The translations under genes and the position numbers were made by a program. A stretch of 64,000 bases of DNA from Pollenia angustigena (Eukaryota > Arthropoda > Insecta > Diptera > Polleniidae), in NCBI GenBank assembly GCA_930367215.1, contig OV884058.1:108461802-108525801 (forward strand), written 5' to 3'. This document shows positions 32,550 through 44,375 of the stretch, one piece after another; within the stretch, counting starts at the first letter, position 1, and each line of letters starts with the position of its first letter. The notes beneath the pieces are model-generated. The model had not been told where the DNA came from. It was given only the letters and a program-made list of their open reading frames with translations, and made no database searches.

Positions 32550-32720
32550 TTATAACTTTGATTTTTCTAAAAAAAAGTTACCTACAAACTTGATTGTTAA
32601 TTCAAAGTTATCGATAACTTAAAATCGAAAACTGTTACTTTCAATAGAAAAGTTACAGATAAGGTTGCATTTCTTTAAGAAAAATTAACAATCACCACAA
32701 TATTTAGTGATATATTTGTT
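32550..32720. repeat. TATCGATA array, right side of the long-TIR insertion
   Basis: 'aaagttatcgataactt' and neighbours continue the block seen at 25960-26187. Confidence 0.65.
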
Positions 32721-32804
32721 ATTCCAAAAATATTAATAACAAAAAAAATTATTTTTGCACAAAAAGTCTTATTTAGCACAAAGTTTTTTTTTTCACAAAC
32801 AATA

Positions 32805-33035
32805 AATTTTTAATATTTTTAATCAGGCTTAAGTTCATTAAATTATTTTTATGAAGAAAGGAATTTTACAACATGAAAATTTATTAAAATTGTTATTGAT
32901 AATCATTCATTCTTGACTGACCTGAGATTCGAACCCAGGCGGCTGGTTACCCTGACATGTTTTGTCGCTACCACTCGATCTCCTCAGAGTGATTTGCCGT
33001 CTTACACTCGCCGCCATCGACGACTGCTGACGTAA
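32805..33035 (-). repeat. Partial 565-bp-family repeat with tRNA-like core
   Basis: On the minus strand the core has box B GGTTCGAATCTC near 32921-32932 and an A-box-like GGAGATCGAGTGG. Flanks 'ttaggctt'-like, 'gaaggaattttacaacatg' and 'catcgacgactgctgacgt' match the copies at 20 kb. Confidence 0.65.
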
Positions 33036-33039
33036 ATTT

Positions 33040-34240
33040 TTTCGAAAACTTTTTTTCCACGCAAAGTTATTTACTCTACAAAAATACCTTTTTAGCACAA
33101 AAAAGTAAATTTCCCCACCAAAAATGGTTTTTTTCACAAAAAGTCTTTTTTTCATACAAAGTCCTCTTTTCACAAAAACTTCCTTACTTCCGCAAAAAGT
33201 TCTTTTTCTTTTGAAATTTAATTTTTTCCACTTTAAGTCTTTTATTCTGCAAAAAGTCCCTTTTTACTAATAGGACCTTTTTTACAGAAAGTTCTTTATC
33301 CACAAAATGTTTCTTTTTACAAAAAGTATTCTTTCCATAAAAGTTCCTTTTTTGTACAAAAAATCTTTATTTCTACAAAAAGCGTTTTTTTCTACAAAAA
33401 GTCCTCTTTTCGATAAAAAGTCCTTTTTCCAAAAAATTTATTTTTTTCTACAAAAAGTCTTTTCTTTTACAAAAAGCGTTATTTTCTACAATAAGTCCTT
33501 TTTCCAACATAAAGTACTTTTTCACACGAAAAGTCCTTCCCACATAATTTCCTTTTGTTACAAAATTTATTAATATATATTATATTTTTAAAAAAGTCCT
33601 TTTTCTAGAAAAAATTTTTTATTCTACAAACAAATCTTTATATCTACAAAAAGCGTTATTTTCTACAAAAAGTCATTTTCACACGAAAAGTAAAATAAAA
33701 AAAGGAAAAAATTCTTTTATTCCGCCAAAAGTCCTTTTTTTTTTCTTCAAAATTTTCTTGAAAAAGTATTTTTTTCCACAAAAAGTCTTTATTTCGCCAA
33801 AAAGCGTTATTTTCTACATAAAGTCCTTTTTACGAAAAGTAATTTTTTTACAAAAAGTCTTTTATTCCCAAAAATGCATTTTTAAACAAAGTCTTCTTTT
33901 TACAAAAAGTATAATTTTTCACAAAAAGTCCTCCTTTTCACAATAATTCCTCCTTTTCACAAAAAGTTTCCTTTTTCACAAAATGTCGTTTAACGAAAAG
34001 GCCTTTTTTACTACATAAAGTCCTTTTTCCACAACAGCTTTTTTCTATAAAATTTTTTTTTTTACAAAAAGTCCTTTTTTTAAAAAAGTTATTTATTCAC
34101 AAAAACTATTTTTTTTCACAAAAAATCATTTTTTCTCAAAAAATCCTTTTATTTACAAAGTTTACTAGTACACTTTTGCACATTGTTTACAAAATGATCT
34201 GTTTTTTTCACAAAAACTCTCTATTTTGTACAAAAAAGAC
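33040..34240. repeat. Satellite array of ~22-bp 'ACAAAAAGTCCTTTTTT' units
   Basis: Dozens of diverged units with AAAAAGTC as the constant core. Lys/Ser/Phe-rich ORFs here are products of the repeat, not genes. It is split by the element at 34244 and resumes weakly after 34956. Confidence 0.85.
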
Positions 34241-34243
34241 TTA

Positions 34244-34953
34244 CAGTGCTGTCTGGGTAGAGTGAACTAATTTTTGCAGAGCGATTTCACTATACCCAGG
34301 TTGTTCACTAAATCAAGGTTGATTTTTTTTTTATTTAAAAAACTTATTTACTTATTTTAAATGCATTAATAGATTATAAATTGTACAAAGCTTTTTCCAT
34401 GCATGGAAACTCTCCTTTTTAAAGCGTCTTTCTTCTTTGAGTTCCAAATGTATAGTTACCAATAAGCTTTATTACTCCGATTTTCTTTTTATTTATGCCA
34501 GAAATTTTTTTGCAACGCCATAACGCTGTGCTAAAGAAGTTACACGAGCACCTTTTTCAATTTCTTTTATAATGTCGCTGTTTCGAATCCATTTGTATAT
34601 AACAATTTTATAACACCAATTTTTCAAAAATTAACTTTGAGACACGACCTTAATTGAACATGCGCGCAGGCTAAAATAAATTAACACTTCATAGAATGCG
34701 TATTTGTGAGAGTAACTTGTTAACTTACTCTAAAAGAATCGTTATTTTACCGTTATTTTATGTTCTCTTTAATTTTTATGCTCGTTTTCATTGTTTTTCT
34801 CCTAAGCCAAACCTAAAAACTCACTATAAAGTATGTTCACTCTATAGAGGTTCATGAGTGTTCACTCTACAGAGCAGTCAATGTTATCATTCTGGTGTTC
34901 ACTCTAACGAGGTATTCATAGCATCGGGGGTTCACTCTACCCAGACAGCACTG
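34244..34953. mobile_element. 710-bp pogo-like element with TA duplication
   Basis: 24-bp perfect TIRs begin CAGTGCTGTCTGGGTAGAGT, flanked by TA on both sides (34242-34243, 34954-34955). It inserted into the AAAAAGTC satellite. A transposase helix-turn-helix relic on the minus strand supports a pogo/Tigger origin. Confidence 0.88.
34465..34600 (-). pseudogene. CENP-B/pogo-type helix-turn-helix relic
   Basis: The minus-strand frame reads SDIIKEIEKGARVTSLAQRY then GVAKKFLA, a stop, IKRKSE. This matches the psq/CENP-B N-terminal DNA-binding helix set of pogo transposases (..IIKEIE.G....LA.KYGV.KST). The catalytic domain is gone. Confidence 0.65.
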
Positions 34954-34955
34954 TA

Positions 34956-36230
34956 TTTGATTTAAAATAAAATTTTATAAAAGAATAAGTTTGTCACAAA
35001 GAGTTCCATATCTCGCAAAAAGTCCTGTTTCAGTATTGAAGTTGTAGGGCACATTTAATTCGTTTTAACTGAGTTTTTTTCGTCTCTTATTCCCTTACTT
35101 TTATTTTTCTACTTTTTTGTAAGTTACTTCAAAAGTACATGTTTTCCATTTATTCTGTACAAATTTTAAACTTGTTTCATTAACTTGAACATTTTACACC
35201 CGGCCACTTGAGCCCAGCAGCTTCTACAAAATGTGTGGCCCATTAAGTTGATAATATTTAAACAGGAGAGAGACGAAGAAAAAAAGAGCTCTTTTCACTT
35301 GAGCAATTTAATATAAAATAAAATGAATACAACATAGTTTAAATGAACTTTAATGTTTTCACATTAAATTATGTGTACAGGATCCTTTTGAAGTCCTGAC
35401 TAAGTACATTTTTCCTATTCATTTATTATTATTTTGTTCTTTTTTTTAATTGCAAATCCCTGGCAAAAGAGGTTGAACAAATTATTTAATTTAATGTTAA
35501 TCATAAATCACTTAATAAACATGTTTTTGCTGTTTCTTTTAGGCCACCTCCTTTCTTCATTTAGTCCCTTTTCAGCTGTGTTTAAGTCACATTTTTAGAA
35601 ATACTTTATCAATCAAATGCATGCGAAAAAAGAAATTTTATATTTCATTTTCAGCAAATGTGACTGGCGAAGAAGTCGAATCAGTGAAATGAACATTAAA
35701 ACATTATTTAAGATTAGAACGAACATGCAATTGCAATTATAGTCAGACTTCTAGTGGAGTCATGTAATGGAATGTGGTATTTGTCGAAGAGAAGTTGCTA
35801 AACTTTTTTTTTTTTTGGTTATTTTCTTAGAAATATTTATGTATATGAAAGTAAGTATATTTCGAAACATGATTTAATGTTGAGTGAAAAAACGCTAAAA
35901 AATAATCTTGCAAGGAACTCACGCCATGTTGATGCCGCACGATTGTTATTTAAATTTCCTTATGCCACAACTTGTAGCACAAAAAGAGAGAACAATATTA
36001 TGACATTAATTTTCTTCACGCTTAATGCTTTTTACATTTAAATTCAATTAAATAGCTAAACCTTCTAACGAAAAATATTTTAAAATAATAAGTATTCCAA
36101 AGGGAAAATATTTAAAAAACACGTTACGAAAAAAACTTTACTTTACAATAAATTTAAAATTTAATTTTATAGTTTTAACTCTTTTGTCAAATTTAATTTA
36201 CAGTTTAAAAATCACTTACACCAAATAAAG
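34956..36230. other. Satellite remnant then unassigned A+T-rich sequence
   Basis: The first ~80 bp hold faint AAAAAGTCC units. After that I see no ORF, paired termini or known repeat. Confidence 0.4.
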
Positions 36231-37480
36231 TAACTTATCATACAAAAAGGTACTTTTCATACAAAAAGTCACTTTTCATACAAAAAGTCACTTATACTAC
36301 TAGAAGTCACTTATACTACAAAAAGTCACTTTTCATACAAAAAGCCACTTTTCTTACAAAAAGTAATTTTTCATACAGAAAGTAATTTTTCATACAAAAA
36401 TTCACTTTTTACACAAAAAGTCACTTTTCATACAAAAATTCCCTTTTTACACAAAAAGTCACTTTTCATACAAAAATTTCGCTTTTAACATAAAAAGTCA
36501 CATTTTACACAAAAATTCACTTTTCATACAAAAAGTCACTTTTCATACAAAAAGTCACTTTTCATACAAAAAGTCACTTTTCATTCAAAAAGTCACTTTT
36601 CTTACAAAAAGTCACTTTTCATACAAAAAGTCACATTTTACACAAAAAGTGACTTTTTGCATAAAAATTCACATTTTCCACAAAAAGTCACATCTAACAC
36701 AAAAAGTCACATTTTACACGAAGTCACTTTTTACACAGAAAGTCTCTTTTTACGCAAAAAGTCACTTCTTACACAGAAATTCACTTCTGACACACTTTTT
36801 AGACAAAAAGTCACACTTTTTAGACAAAAAGTCACACTTTTTAGACAAAAAGTCACACTTTTACGCAAAACATAATATTCTACAGAAAAAAACTTTCTTT
36901 ACAGAGGAATTGGGTTGTTTTTACACAAAAAGTCACATTCCACACAAAAAATCACTTTTTGCACAAAAAGTCACATTTTACACAAAAAGTCACATTTTAC
37001 ACAAAAAGTCACATCTAACACAAAAAGTCACATTTTACACAAAGTCACTTTTTACATAAAACGTCTCTTTTTATGCATAAAGTCACTTCTTACACAAAAA
37101 GTCACTTCTTACACACTTTTTAGACAAAAAGTCACACTTTTACGCAAAAGATAATATTCTACAGAAAAAAACTTTCTTTACAGAGGAATTGGGTTGTTTT
37201 TACACAAAAAGTCACATTCCACACAAAAAATCACTTTTTGCACAAAAAGTCACATTTTACACAAAAAGTCACATTTTACACAAAAAGTCACATCTAACAC
37301 AAAAAGTCACATTTTACACAAAGTCACTTTTTACATAAAACGTCTCTTTTTATGCATAAAGTCACTTCTTACACAAAAAGTCACTTCTTACACACTTTTT
37401 AGACAAAAAGTCACACTTTTACGCAAAAGATAATATTCTACAGAAAACAACTTTCTTTACAGAGAAATTGGTTTCTTGAT
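36231..37480. repeat. 20-bp satellite 'AAAAAGTCACTTTTCATAC' with a 279-bp higher-order repeat
   Basis: 36231-36650 is a run of about twenty 20-bp monomers. 36870-37148 and 37149-37427 are a 279-bp block repeated twice, essentially without differences by eye; a third, cut-off start lies at 37428. The long ORFs across the block are repeat translations. Confidence 0.92.
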
Positions 37481-38514
37481 ACACAACAACAATTAGTACT
37501 TTTTTTGAACACAAAAACTGTAGTTTTCCACAAAATGTTCGGCTGCCTTTTTCAGTGTTTAGTTTGAAACCCCATGTTTGCTTTGTTAAGGCACTTTAGT
37601 CCACTTGTTTGAATTTACAAGTGCCTGCCTGCATGTGCCTGAATGTTTTTATTTTGTTTGTATTCGCATTACAATGTGCGAGAGTGTGTTTTTTGCGTTT
37701 GTGTGTAAGAGTATTTGGTACGTACATGAAAGTACAATAAAGTACGTGCTAATTTTATCATTTTAACTTTTTGTTTATTTGGCAGTTTTTTTCCATCGTA
37801 ATTTAACATTTTTGTTGCCTTGATTGTCCAGCCATTACTGTGCTGTTTAGTTTTGTTTGTAGATTTAGTTCTTTCTTTTTTGTTTGTTTGGGTTTCTATT
37901 TTGATGGTTAAGCGCTAAATTCCCAAAAAAAAAATAATTTAAATCATGTTAAAGCAGGATAAACATGGTACTAGTGAAAATATGTATGTATATATGTAAT
38001 ATATGTATATAGAAAAAGAGTTTTTCTACATAAATATGTGGACACATGTACAAACATGATATGTGTATGTTTTAAACGTGTTCAAAAAACACTTACATGT
38101 TTATGTATGTATTTAGTTACAAACAAGCCACACAAAAATAAATTGCTAAATTTAAATTTATTTTGTTATTCGTACAGATGTGGGCAGTCGTCATACACGC
38201 GCACACTTCTTTACAGGGATAAAAAAGGGACCAAAACAAATACATATATTCAGATATTTGCACATGCTGACAAAGAATACAACACTGATATTGAATATTT
38301 CCACACACATTTGCTTAAACAGATATAGTTATGTACATATGTATGTATATAAAGATTTATAATTAGAATTTAATAATTAGAATTTTTGTTCCTTTTTTTA
38401 ACGGAACTCAGCTTATTTTATAAACTAAATGTTGAATCGTTTTTAAACAAAACAGTACACAAAACTTTATTTTTTTCATAGTCTCGGTTATGTAAAAACT
38501 TATGGTTTCATTTA
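37480..38514. other. No gene seen; simple TATATG-rich tracts
   Basis: Short ATGTATGTATAT tracts near 37980 and 38330. Nothing else recognisable. Confidence 0.4.
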
Positions 38515-38627
38515 AGGTCTAGCTGATAGTCGCATAGTCTAGCAAATAGTTAACATCATAGATACATTCTCTAATCCTTAGTTAAAATATAATTCAAAGT
38601 CTTGTTCACCATTCAGTTTAACGCTCA

Positions 38628-39400
38628 CACAGAAAAAAAATCAATGTTAATTCATTCAAAACAAGGTCGATTTTACATTTTTCAGTAGTGATTTTGCTTT
38701 ATAGTTGTTTCATGTTAATTTAACATGATTTTACAATAACTTGCGAACAACATTTTTTTCTTTTAAAATAACTATAATTCATGTTAATTTAACATTGCAG
38801 TTAAGTTAGAGCAAAATGTCATTTATATTGAAATTACAATCCGAATCACGTTGAATGAAAGCTATTTCAAGTTAAAACCACGTGAATTTCATGTCGAATC
38901 AAATTGGTTGGAGTGTGATATGACAGTGTGAAGAAGCTTTAGAGACAACATATGCATTTATTTAAGAATAATTCAAAACACTTACCCCTGTAACACATGC
39001 CTCACATATTTTGTATCTCCTTTGTTAACAGAATCATCAGCAGAATCGACCGATATGGTTTTCGTCATCATTCTACTTTGAAAGCTTGATGTACTACTTA
39101 ACTAAATAATTTTAATTAAAAGAATACGGGAATTGTCTTCTTTTTTTAACATATTTTAAACATGAAAATAAAAAAATGTACATGCTTAAGTATGTATGCA
39201 TGTTAATTTAACAAGATAAACTTTTGATTTTAATATAAAACAGATTTTTATGGATTCAATATTGAACAATGTTATTTTAACAGTGAATAATATTAAACAA
39301 ACGTGATTAAATAAAGGGCATACTTTTGCAGAAATTTACCATGATTCTCAATCAACATTTCGCCATGTTGTTTAAACATTGGTATTTCTTACCGAAGCCG
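38628..39400. mobile_element. Second member of the CACAGAAAAA MITE family
   Basis: The left end is CACAGAAAAAAAATC. The block 39020-39150 ('cagaatcgaccgatatggtt', 'gatgtactacttaactaaa', 'atacggga') aligns with 10985-11110. The right end is estimated near 39400 from a weak inverted match and is uncertain. Confidence 0.55.
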
Positions 39401-39559
39401 CCAAATTCCTTGCCTTTTTTTAAATTTGAAATTTTGAATTTATTCTTATTTCGACTTAGATTTAATATGCAGTTAGCTGCTATTATAATAAATTAATTGG
39501 AAATTTTGGTATTTGAAAATCTTCAACTTTCCAAAGCTGACTGGGACCTGACTGACTGA

Positions 39560-39777
39560 TGGCAGTCGTGATCTAGTACTTTCTCGATTCGAAAGCAACT
39601 TAATATCTTATTATTTCAGCCAATACTGCACGAATCGGTATTATTTTTTCAGTGTTGTAAAGCATTAATGTGAGTTTCACAATACTGAAAAAATAATTTC
39701 GATTCGGTTAGTATCGACTGAAAGAATTAGAAATAAAATGGCTTTCGAATCGAGAAAGTACTCGGTCACGACTGCCA
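39560..39777. repeat. 218-bp hairpin (inverted-repeat element)
   Basis: Arms of about 100 bp start TGGCAGTCGTGATCTAGTAC and pair with scattered mismatches through TTTCTCGATTCGAAAGC and ACTGAAAAAATAAT around a short loop near 39665. No coding capacity. It may be a snap-back MITE. Confidence 0.75.
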
Positions 39778-39879
39778 GAATTAGGCCCTGCTATTGTCTA
39801 CAGTTAAGCTCATAATCTAGCTTAAAATAAAGCTCATGGTTAAGGTAAAAGTCAAGTTTAAAGTTAACATTAATGTTTA

Positions 39880-40475
39880 CACAGATAAAATTTTTATTAG
39901 TTTTTTATCAATTAAAAGAATAATTTAAAAAGTATTAAAATTTTACAAACGAGATAATTGAATCAATTATTTTTTTTTTGTTGAAAGAAAATTAAAATTT
40001 TTGATTTAATTAACATTTCAGTTAATTTGAAATAAATTTTTTTTTTAAATATTTATTAAATAACAAAAAATTAGCTCGTTAAAAATAAAATAATTTAAAC
40101 TTGTAAAATTGTCGTTGGAAGTTGTCAAAATAAATCAACACATTCCTAGAAACGGCAAAGTTTTTTGATTATGGTTTTTAATTAAAATTAAAAATTTCGT
40201 TTATTAAAAACAAAATATTCACAATTTTTAGTAATCAATAGCAGAGTTCAGTGTTTCGTAGCTTTTTTTGAAATATAACGGAAACTGTGTGTATTTTGTT
40301 GTTGGATTTCATAAAGGTGCTAAGATATTTTACATTTGCACTTTTGAAAGACTAATACTGAACTCCGCTAGTGTAATCATGTTGGTAATAGGTGCAACAT
40401 CAACAAATGGGTTGCTTGATTCTATGAATTTAGTATGAATTTGGTGATAAGAGACAATTTTTAATTTTTTCTGTG
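39880..40475. mobile_element. Candidate third CACAGA-type MITE
   Basis: CACAGATAAAATTTTTATT at the left and (reverse) CACAGAAAAAATTAAAAATT at the right are plausible TIRs about 600 bp apart. The A+T-rich interior has AATTGAATCAATTATTTTT as in the 10.6-kb copy. No clear target duplication. Confidence 0.45.
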
Positions 40476-41322
40476 AACATTCCAGCTCATCATCTATCTT
40501 AAGTCTTATGGCCAATTTTCAGGATTGATATTAAAACACATTTATGTTTAAAATCATTTTGAAATACAAAATTCTCTTCTTCACTAAACACTTAAATGAA
40601 ACTTAATTCACTGATGTGGTACATTTAAATTTAACTTAAGTTTCCATTGAAATAAGTTAGCAAGGTGGCCTCAACATCACAACAATACAACAACAGCAGG
40701 AAAAGCATTGACAGTCAGCTATTTTTTCAGACCACCTTGTAAAAAATACACTTTTTTATGATTTTTTTTTGTATTTAGTAGTGCTACCATACTTTTATCT
40801 TAATTAAATAAGACTTTTCAAAGAAAACTCAAAAAATCAATCTGTATTTAAATACGATTTAAGTTTTTATGAAAATTAACTATAATATAGATTTAAATAC
40901 TATCCTGAAAATAAGGCATTAGTATTAGAATGGCTTACAGTTTCTAGTTATAGAATGGCTTATAGTTTCGTATATACTCGTATTAGTCTAATTCGTATGC
41001 ATATAAAAGGCGTCCAAAAATTGAAATATCATTTTAATCATAATAGAAAAATTTATGTTTTTGAGATATTTAACCTGTTTTTATATCAGTTTATAACAAA
41101 TTGGTTTCGGTTAAAAATAAAAAAATATGTCTGTTAAGTAAACTTTCCTTCTGGTTCGGCAGGCTCCCAAATATTAGCAAAATCCTTAATCACATTTTTC
41201 AATAAACTGTTATCAACTGTTGATATCTGCTCGATAATATTCTTTTTATGCTGTTGAACTGTTATGAGTTTACTGCTGCACAGTTTCGATTTAAATAAAA
41301 AACTTCACAAAATATAGTCTTA

Positions 41323-41654
41323 TGGCCATTTTCTCATTAGGCGATTATCTTTTTTCCCAACGAAAAACTGCGCATTAAAGAAATTTGGTTTTCTCAATGT
41401 CTCATTTGCTTCGATTTTATCGCAAAGCTAACCGGCACTCATCTGCCAATTATTTATTTTCCTTTTATTTGCCGTACAGATAAATTCAATTAGCTGACTC
41501 CCAACATTTTACATGTGGCGTTGCCAGCTGAAAACTTTGTTTTTTGTCGGTATATTGAGAAACATAAAATCGTTAACGGGCAGTTTATCGGTCCAATAAA
41601 TTTATGTTGACATTAAGTAACAGACAGTTTGCCGATACATTGAGAAAATGGCCA
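41323..41654. mobile_element. 332-bp MITE with TTA target duplication
   Basis: The TIRs are TGGCCATTTTCTCA, flanked by TTA on both sides (41320-41322, 41655-41657). The interior also holds 'ggttttctcaatgtctcat' and 'cggtatattgagaaac' in opposite senses. No ORF. Confidence 0.65.
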
Positions 41655-42059
41655 TTAAAGTGTCAAATCGCACGATCTTAGTGGCCAATTCACTCCTCCC
41701 TTACGAGAAATAATAACAATTTTAAACATTTCTTTCAAAAGATCCATTGTTTCTCATGGTGTATGGCAAGTGGCACCATCCTTCATATATTCTGTACGTC
41801 TAAATCATAAATTTTCTTCCACAAAATACTGCGGATAATCTTTCTGTAGTGATTTACATTAACCAATGATATTTCAAATTTGGAAACCGCTTAGTTCATA
41901 GTCTAGTTCAGAGCCTAGTTTATATTCTACTTCAAGTCTAATTTATAGTTTAGCTTATAATTCAGCTTACAGTCAAGCATCAACATAAGCTCATTGTCTG
42001 ACTCATGGTTTCTAGTGCATGATCTGCTTCCAAATTCAATAGTCTAACTGACCTCAAAG

Positions 42060-43930
42060 ACAAAAATTTACAAAAATAAAGTGATATAAAAAGTCTTTTA
42101 ATTTTAAGTCCAAAAAAATCTTAAAGATTCTGCTTTTCGACAAAATATCTGCATCTAGCTCCACTGTGTTTGAAAAGTTGAAAATATATCGTGTCTAACT
42201 ACAAAAACTTTGTGAAAATTAGTTTTAAGTAACTTCGGGATTTTTGTTAACACTCAAAAACAAAACAAATCAAACATTTTCCCCCGGCAGGCATTAAAGT
42301 TCTAAAAAGTCAATTGACCATAGAAAAATCTCTTAAAGTTAAGTGTCATTATAATGCAAAAAAAAAAAAAACTTATATATACCCTTTTCCACCTGAGGTG
42401 AAGGGTAAAAAACAGAAAGAGTGAACCATAATATGGGATAAAATAAAAAGTAAATATTAGTCAATCAATAGAAAACTAAGCAAAAGTTAAAGTATTGCTA
42501 TTTAAAACTGTATAAAAGATCTATAATTAAGCTTTTTTTGGAATTTTATAGAAACTTTTGACTGAAATTATTTTAGAGTTTGACATAGACATTAGGGAGT
42601 TTGAATGGTTATTAATCGACCAGTTTTAATCTGTTGTTTTAGTTTTGCTCAAATTGGTTATTTTTAAATGTTAATTTTTCAATTATCAAATAAACCGGAT
42701 ATTTTTTTAATTCTTAAACGAAACCCGACTTTTTAAATATCAAGTATTAGAAATAGCCGAAAACCGGTTTTTGATATTAGATGATTAATTGGTCTCCCTA
42801 ATAGATATACAATTGGTTATTTTCATGTAGCTTTAAATAGTCATTTGGTTGTAGCCTTTTTTTTTTAACTTTATAAAGTGCTGTGATTAATGCTACTTTG
42901 AAGCAATACCCTGCGGGAAATTTGTGTCAATTGGTCTAACAGACTGGTCCTGGGGGTTGTGAAAATAGAACAGGTACAAAAAGAAATAACTCGTGACCAG
43001 TGAAAGGAGAACCAATCATGTAACTGGGTTAAGAAGAACAAATAGGTAGAAAATGTAATGAATTACAGTGCAGTCATCACCGGTGGAATGACTCATTTTT
43101 TGGGACTTTAGAAAATTTGGTTCTTAAATTTAGTTCTAGGACTTGTTTTACTGTAAAAATACTGCAATGTATTGAAATAATACTATATTATAGTAACTGT
43201 CACTAGACACGTCCATTTAGAATAGATGTGTGATGTGGTGTCAATTGACCCCCTCCAATGACAACCCCATGTAAAAGAGATAGGTCTTATTCATAGGAAG
43301 TGTGAGAACTAGAACCGGTCTCTTCCACCACTGACCTATCACGAGACTACTTTGGTGTCAGTTTGCTTCCCTCTAGGGTACTTATAGAGAGCTTTAATTG
43401 CAGCTACTTTGGAGCTTTATATTTTACAGATTGGCAGCCTGCTTAAAGCTCTATAGTAGAGTCATGAAAGTCCTCCAGTGAAAGCTACAACGAAGCTATA
43501 TAAACACGTATTAGACATATTTGCACTACCACCTCATAGCCGTGTGGGGCATAAAAAAATATAAAAACAATTGGTGTCACTTCCTCTTTCGTGAAAAAGT
43601 TTTTATTTATTTTTTTTCATCATTAAATCAGTTACTCTTGTCTTAAATAAGTTCGTTTTTGTTTAAATTCATATATAATCTTCAACATTAAACCATTTTT
43701 CATAAGTCTAATGCAAAATCAAATGGATTTCAATTTCCAAAAATTAAGTTCACACATAATATGGAGTTTTAGGAATCGCTTACGGTGCGGAAACTTTTCA
43801 CCGAATCAGCTTAAAAAACAGTTTTTTATTATTAGAACAAAATTCCCCACATGGTGCTGGAGTGGTATTTTGCACTCAAAAAAAAGTTATAACCCTAATA
43901 TTTAGGTTAGCAAATAGTTCGATTGAAACT
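42060..43930. other. Unassigned sequence with weak short repeats
   Basis: 'ccctgcgggaaatttgtgtc' near 42910 matches 'ccctgcggaaaatttgtgtc' near 59663, so a diverged dispersed repeat is present at both sites. 43380-43560 has AAGCTACAA/AGCTCTATA motifs like those at 46.4-48.1 kb. No gene. Confidence 0.4.
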
Positions 43931-43931
43931 T

Positions 43932-44375
43932 CCCAGTAAAAAAAATTTGGGTTTTTTGAAGCACTACAGAGAAAAAGCGCATACTCAAGCGCTTCAATTA
44001 GAGAGCTCTTATAAAGCAGTAAATGATAACGAATAAAACATACAAAAAAGCTGCTATTTTAGTGCTGACAACGAAGAGGGGTTTTAAGCGAAAAAAAGAA
44101 ATATATTATGGTTAACGAAAATGATTGAAAAAAGGCATTTAAACAAGTAAAAGCAAAACATTAATGAATATGTTAATATAGTTAGCCCTTAAAAAAGCAC
44201 TCTAGGAGCGCTTTGTTTGCATGTTAAAAGAAGCGCTTATTGTCAGCAGAAAATAGTCCTCCAAACCGGGAACACCCCATACAAAAATCAGGCATCCCAT
44301 CAGCAGGTTTGATGCGATTTGAGGTATGAATTCATACAAAAAACCTGCTGCTTTTGGAGCACGTTTTTTACTGGG
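43932..44375. mobile_element. 444-bp MITE with CCCAGTAAAAAA ends
   Basis: CCCAGTAAAAAA occurs at the left and, on the opposite strand, at the right. Internal 'gcgctt' motifs (AAGCGCTT, GAGCGCTTTG) recur. The target duplication is not evident. Confidence 0.55.

Larger units (their letters stand above)
38515..42060. repeat. Degenerate 'TAGTCTAGTTTATAG' repeat, broken by several MITEs
   Basis: Short irregular units with AGTCTAG, AGCTCATA and AGTTTATAG appear at 38515-38625, 39785-39875 and 41880-42060. Between them sit the inverted-repeat elements listed separately. This suggests a once continuous simple array. Confidence 0.5.

Noticed and set aside
33307..33946. KSLF-rich open frames
   Set aside because: Also a product of the AAAAAGTCC satellite.
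36231..36650. CRISPR-like regular repeats
   Set aside because: Units are head-to-tail 20-mers with no unique spacers, in a eukaryotic genome.
36649..37433. Open frames of 79-136 aa rich in Lys, Ser, His and Phe
   Set aside because: They are translations of the 20-bp satellite in several frames. Identity of two of them follows from the 279-bp duplication.
37980..38020. Telomeric or regulatory meaning of ATGTATGTATAT tracts
   Set aside because: Simple low-complexity sequence common in fly DNA.
40665..40745. Mini element with AAGGTGG/CCACCTT ends
   Set aside because: Only an 11-bp imperfect inverted match about 70 bp apart, too short to support.
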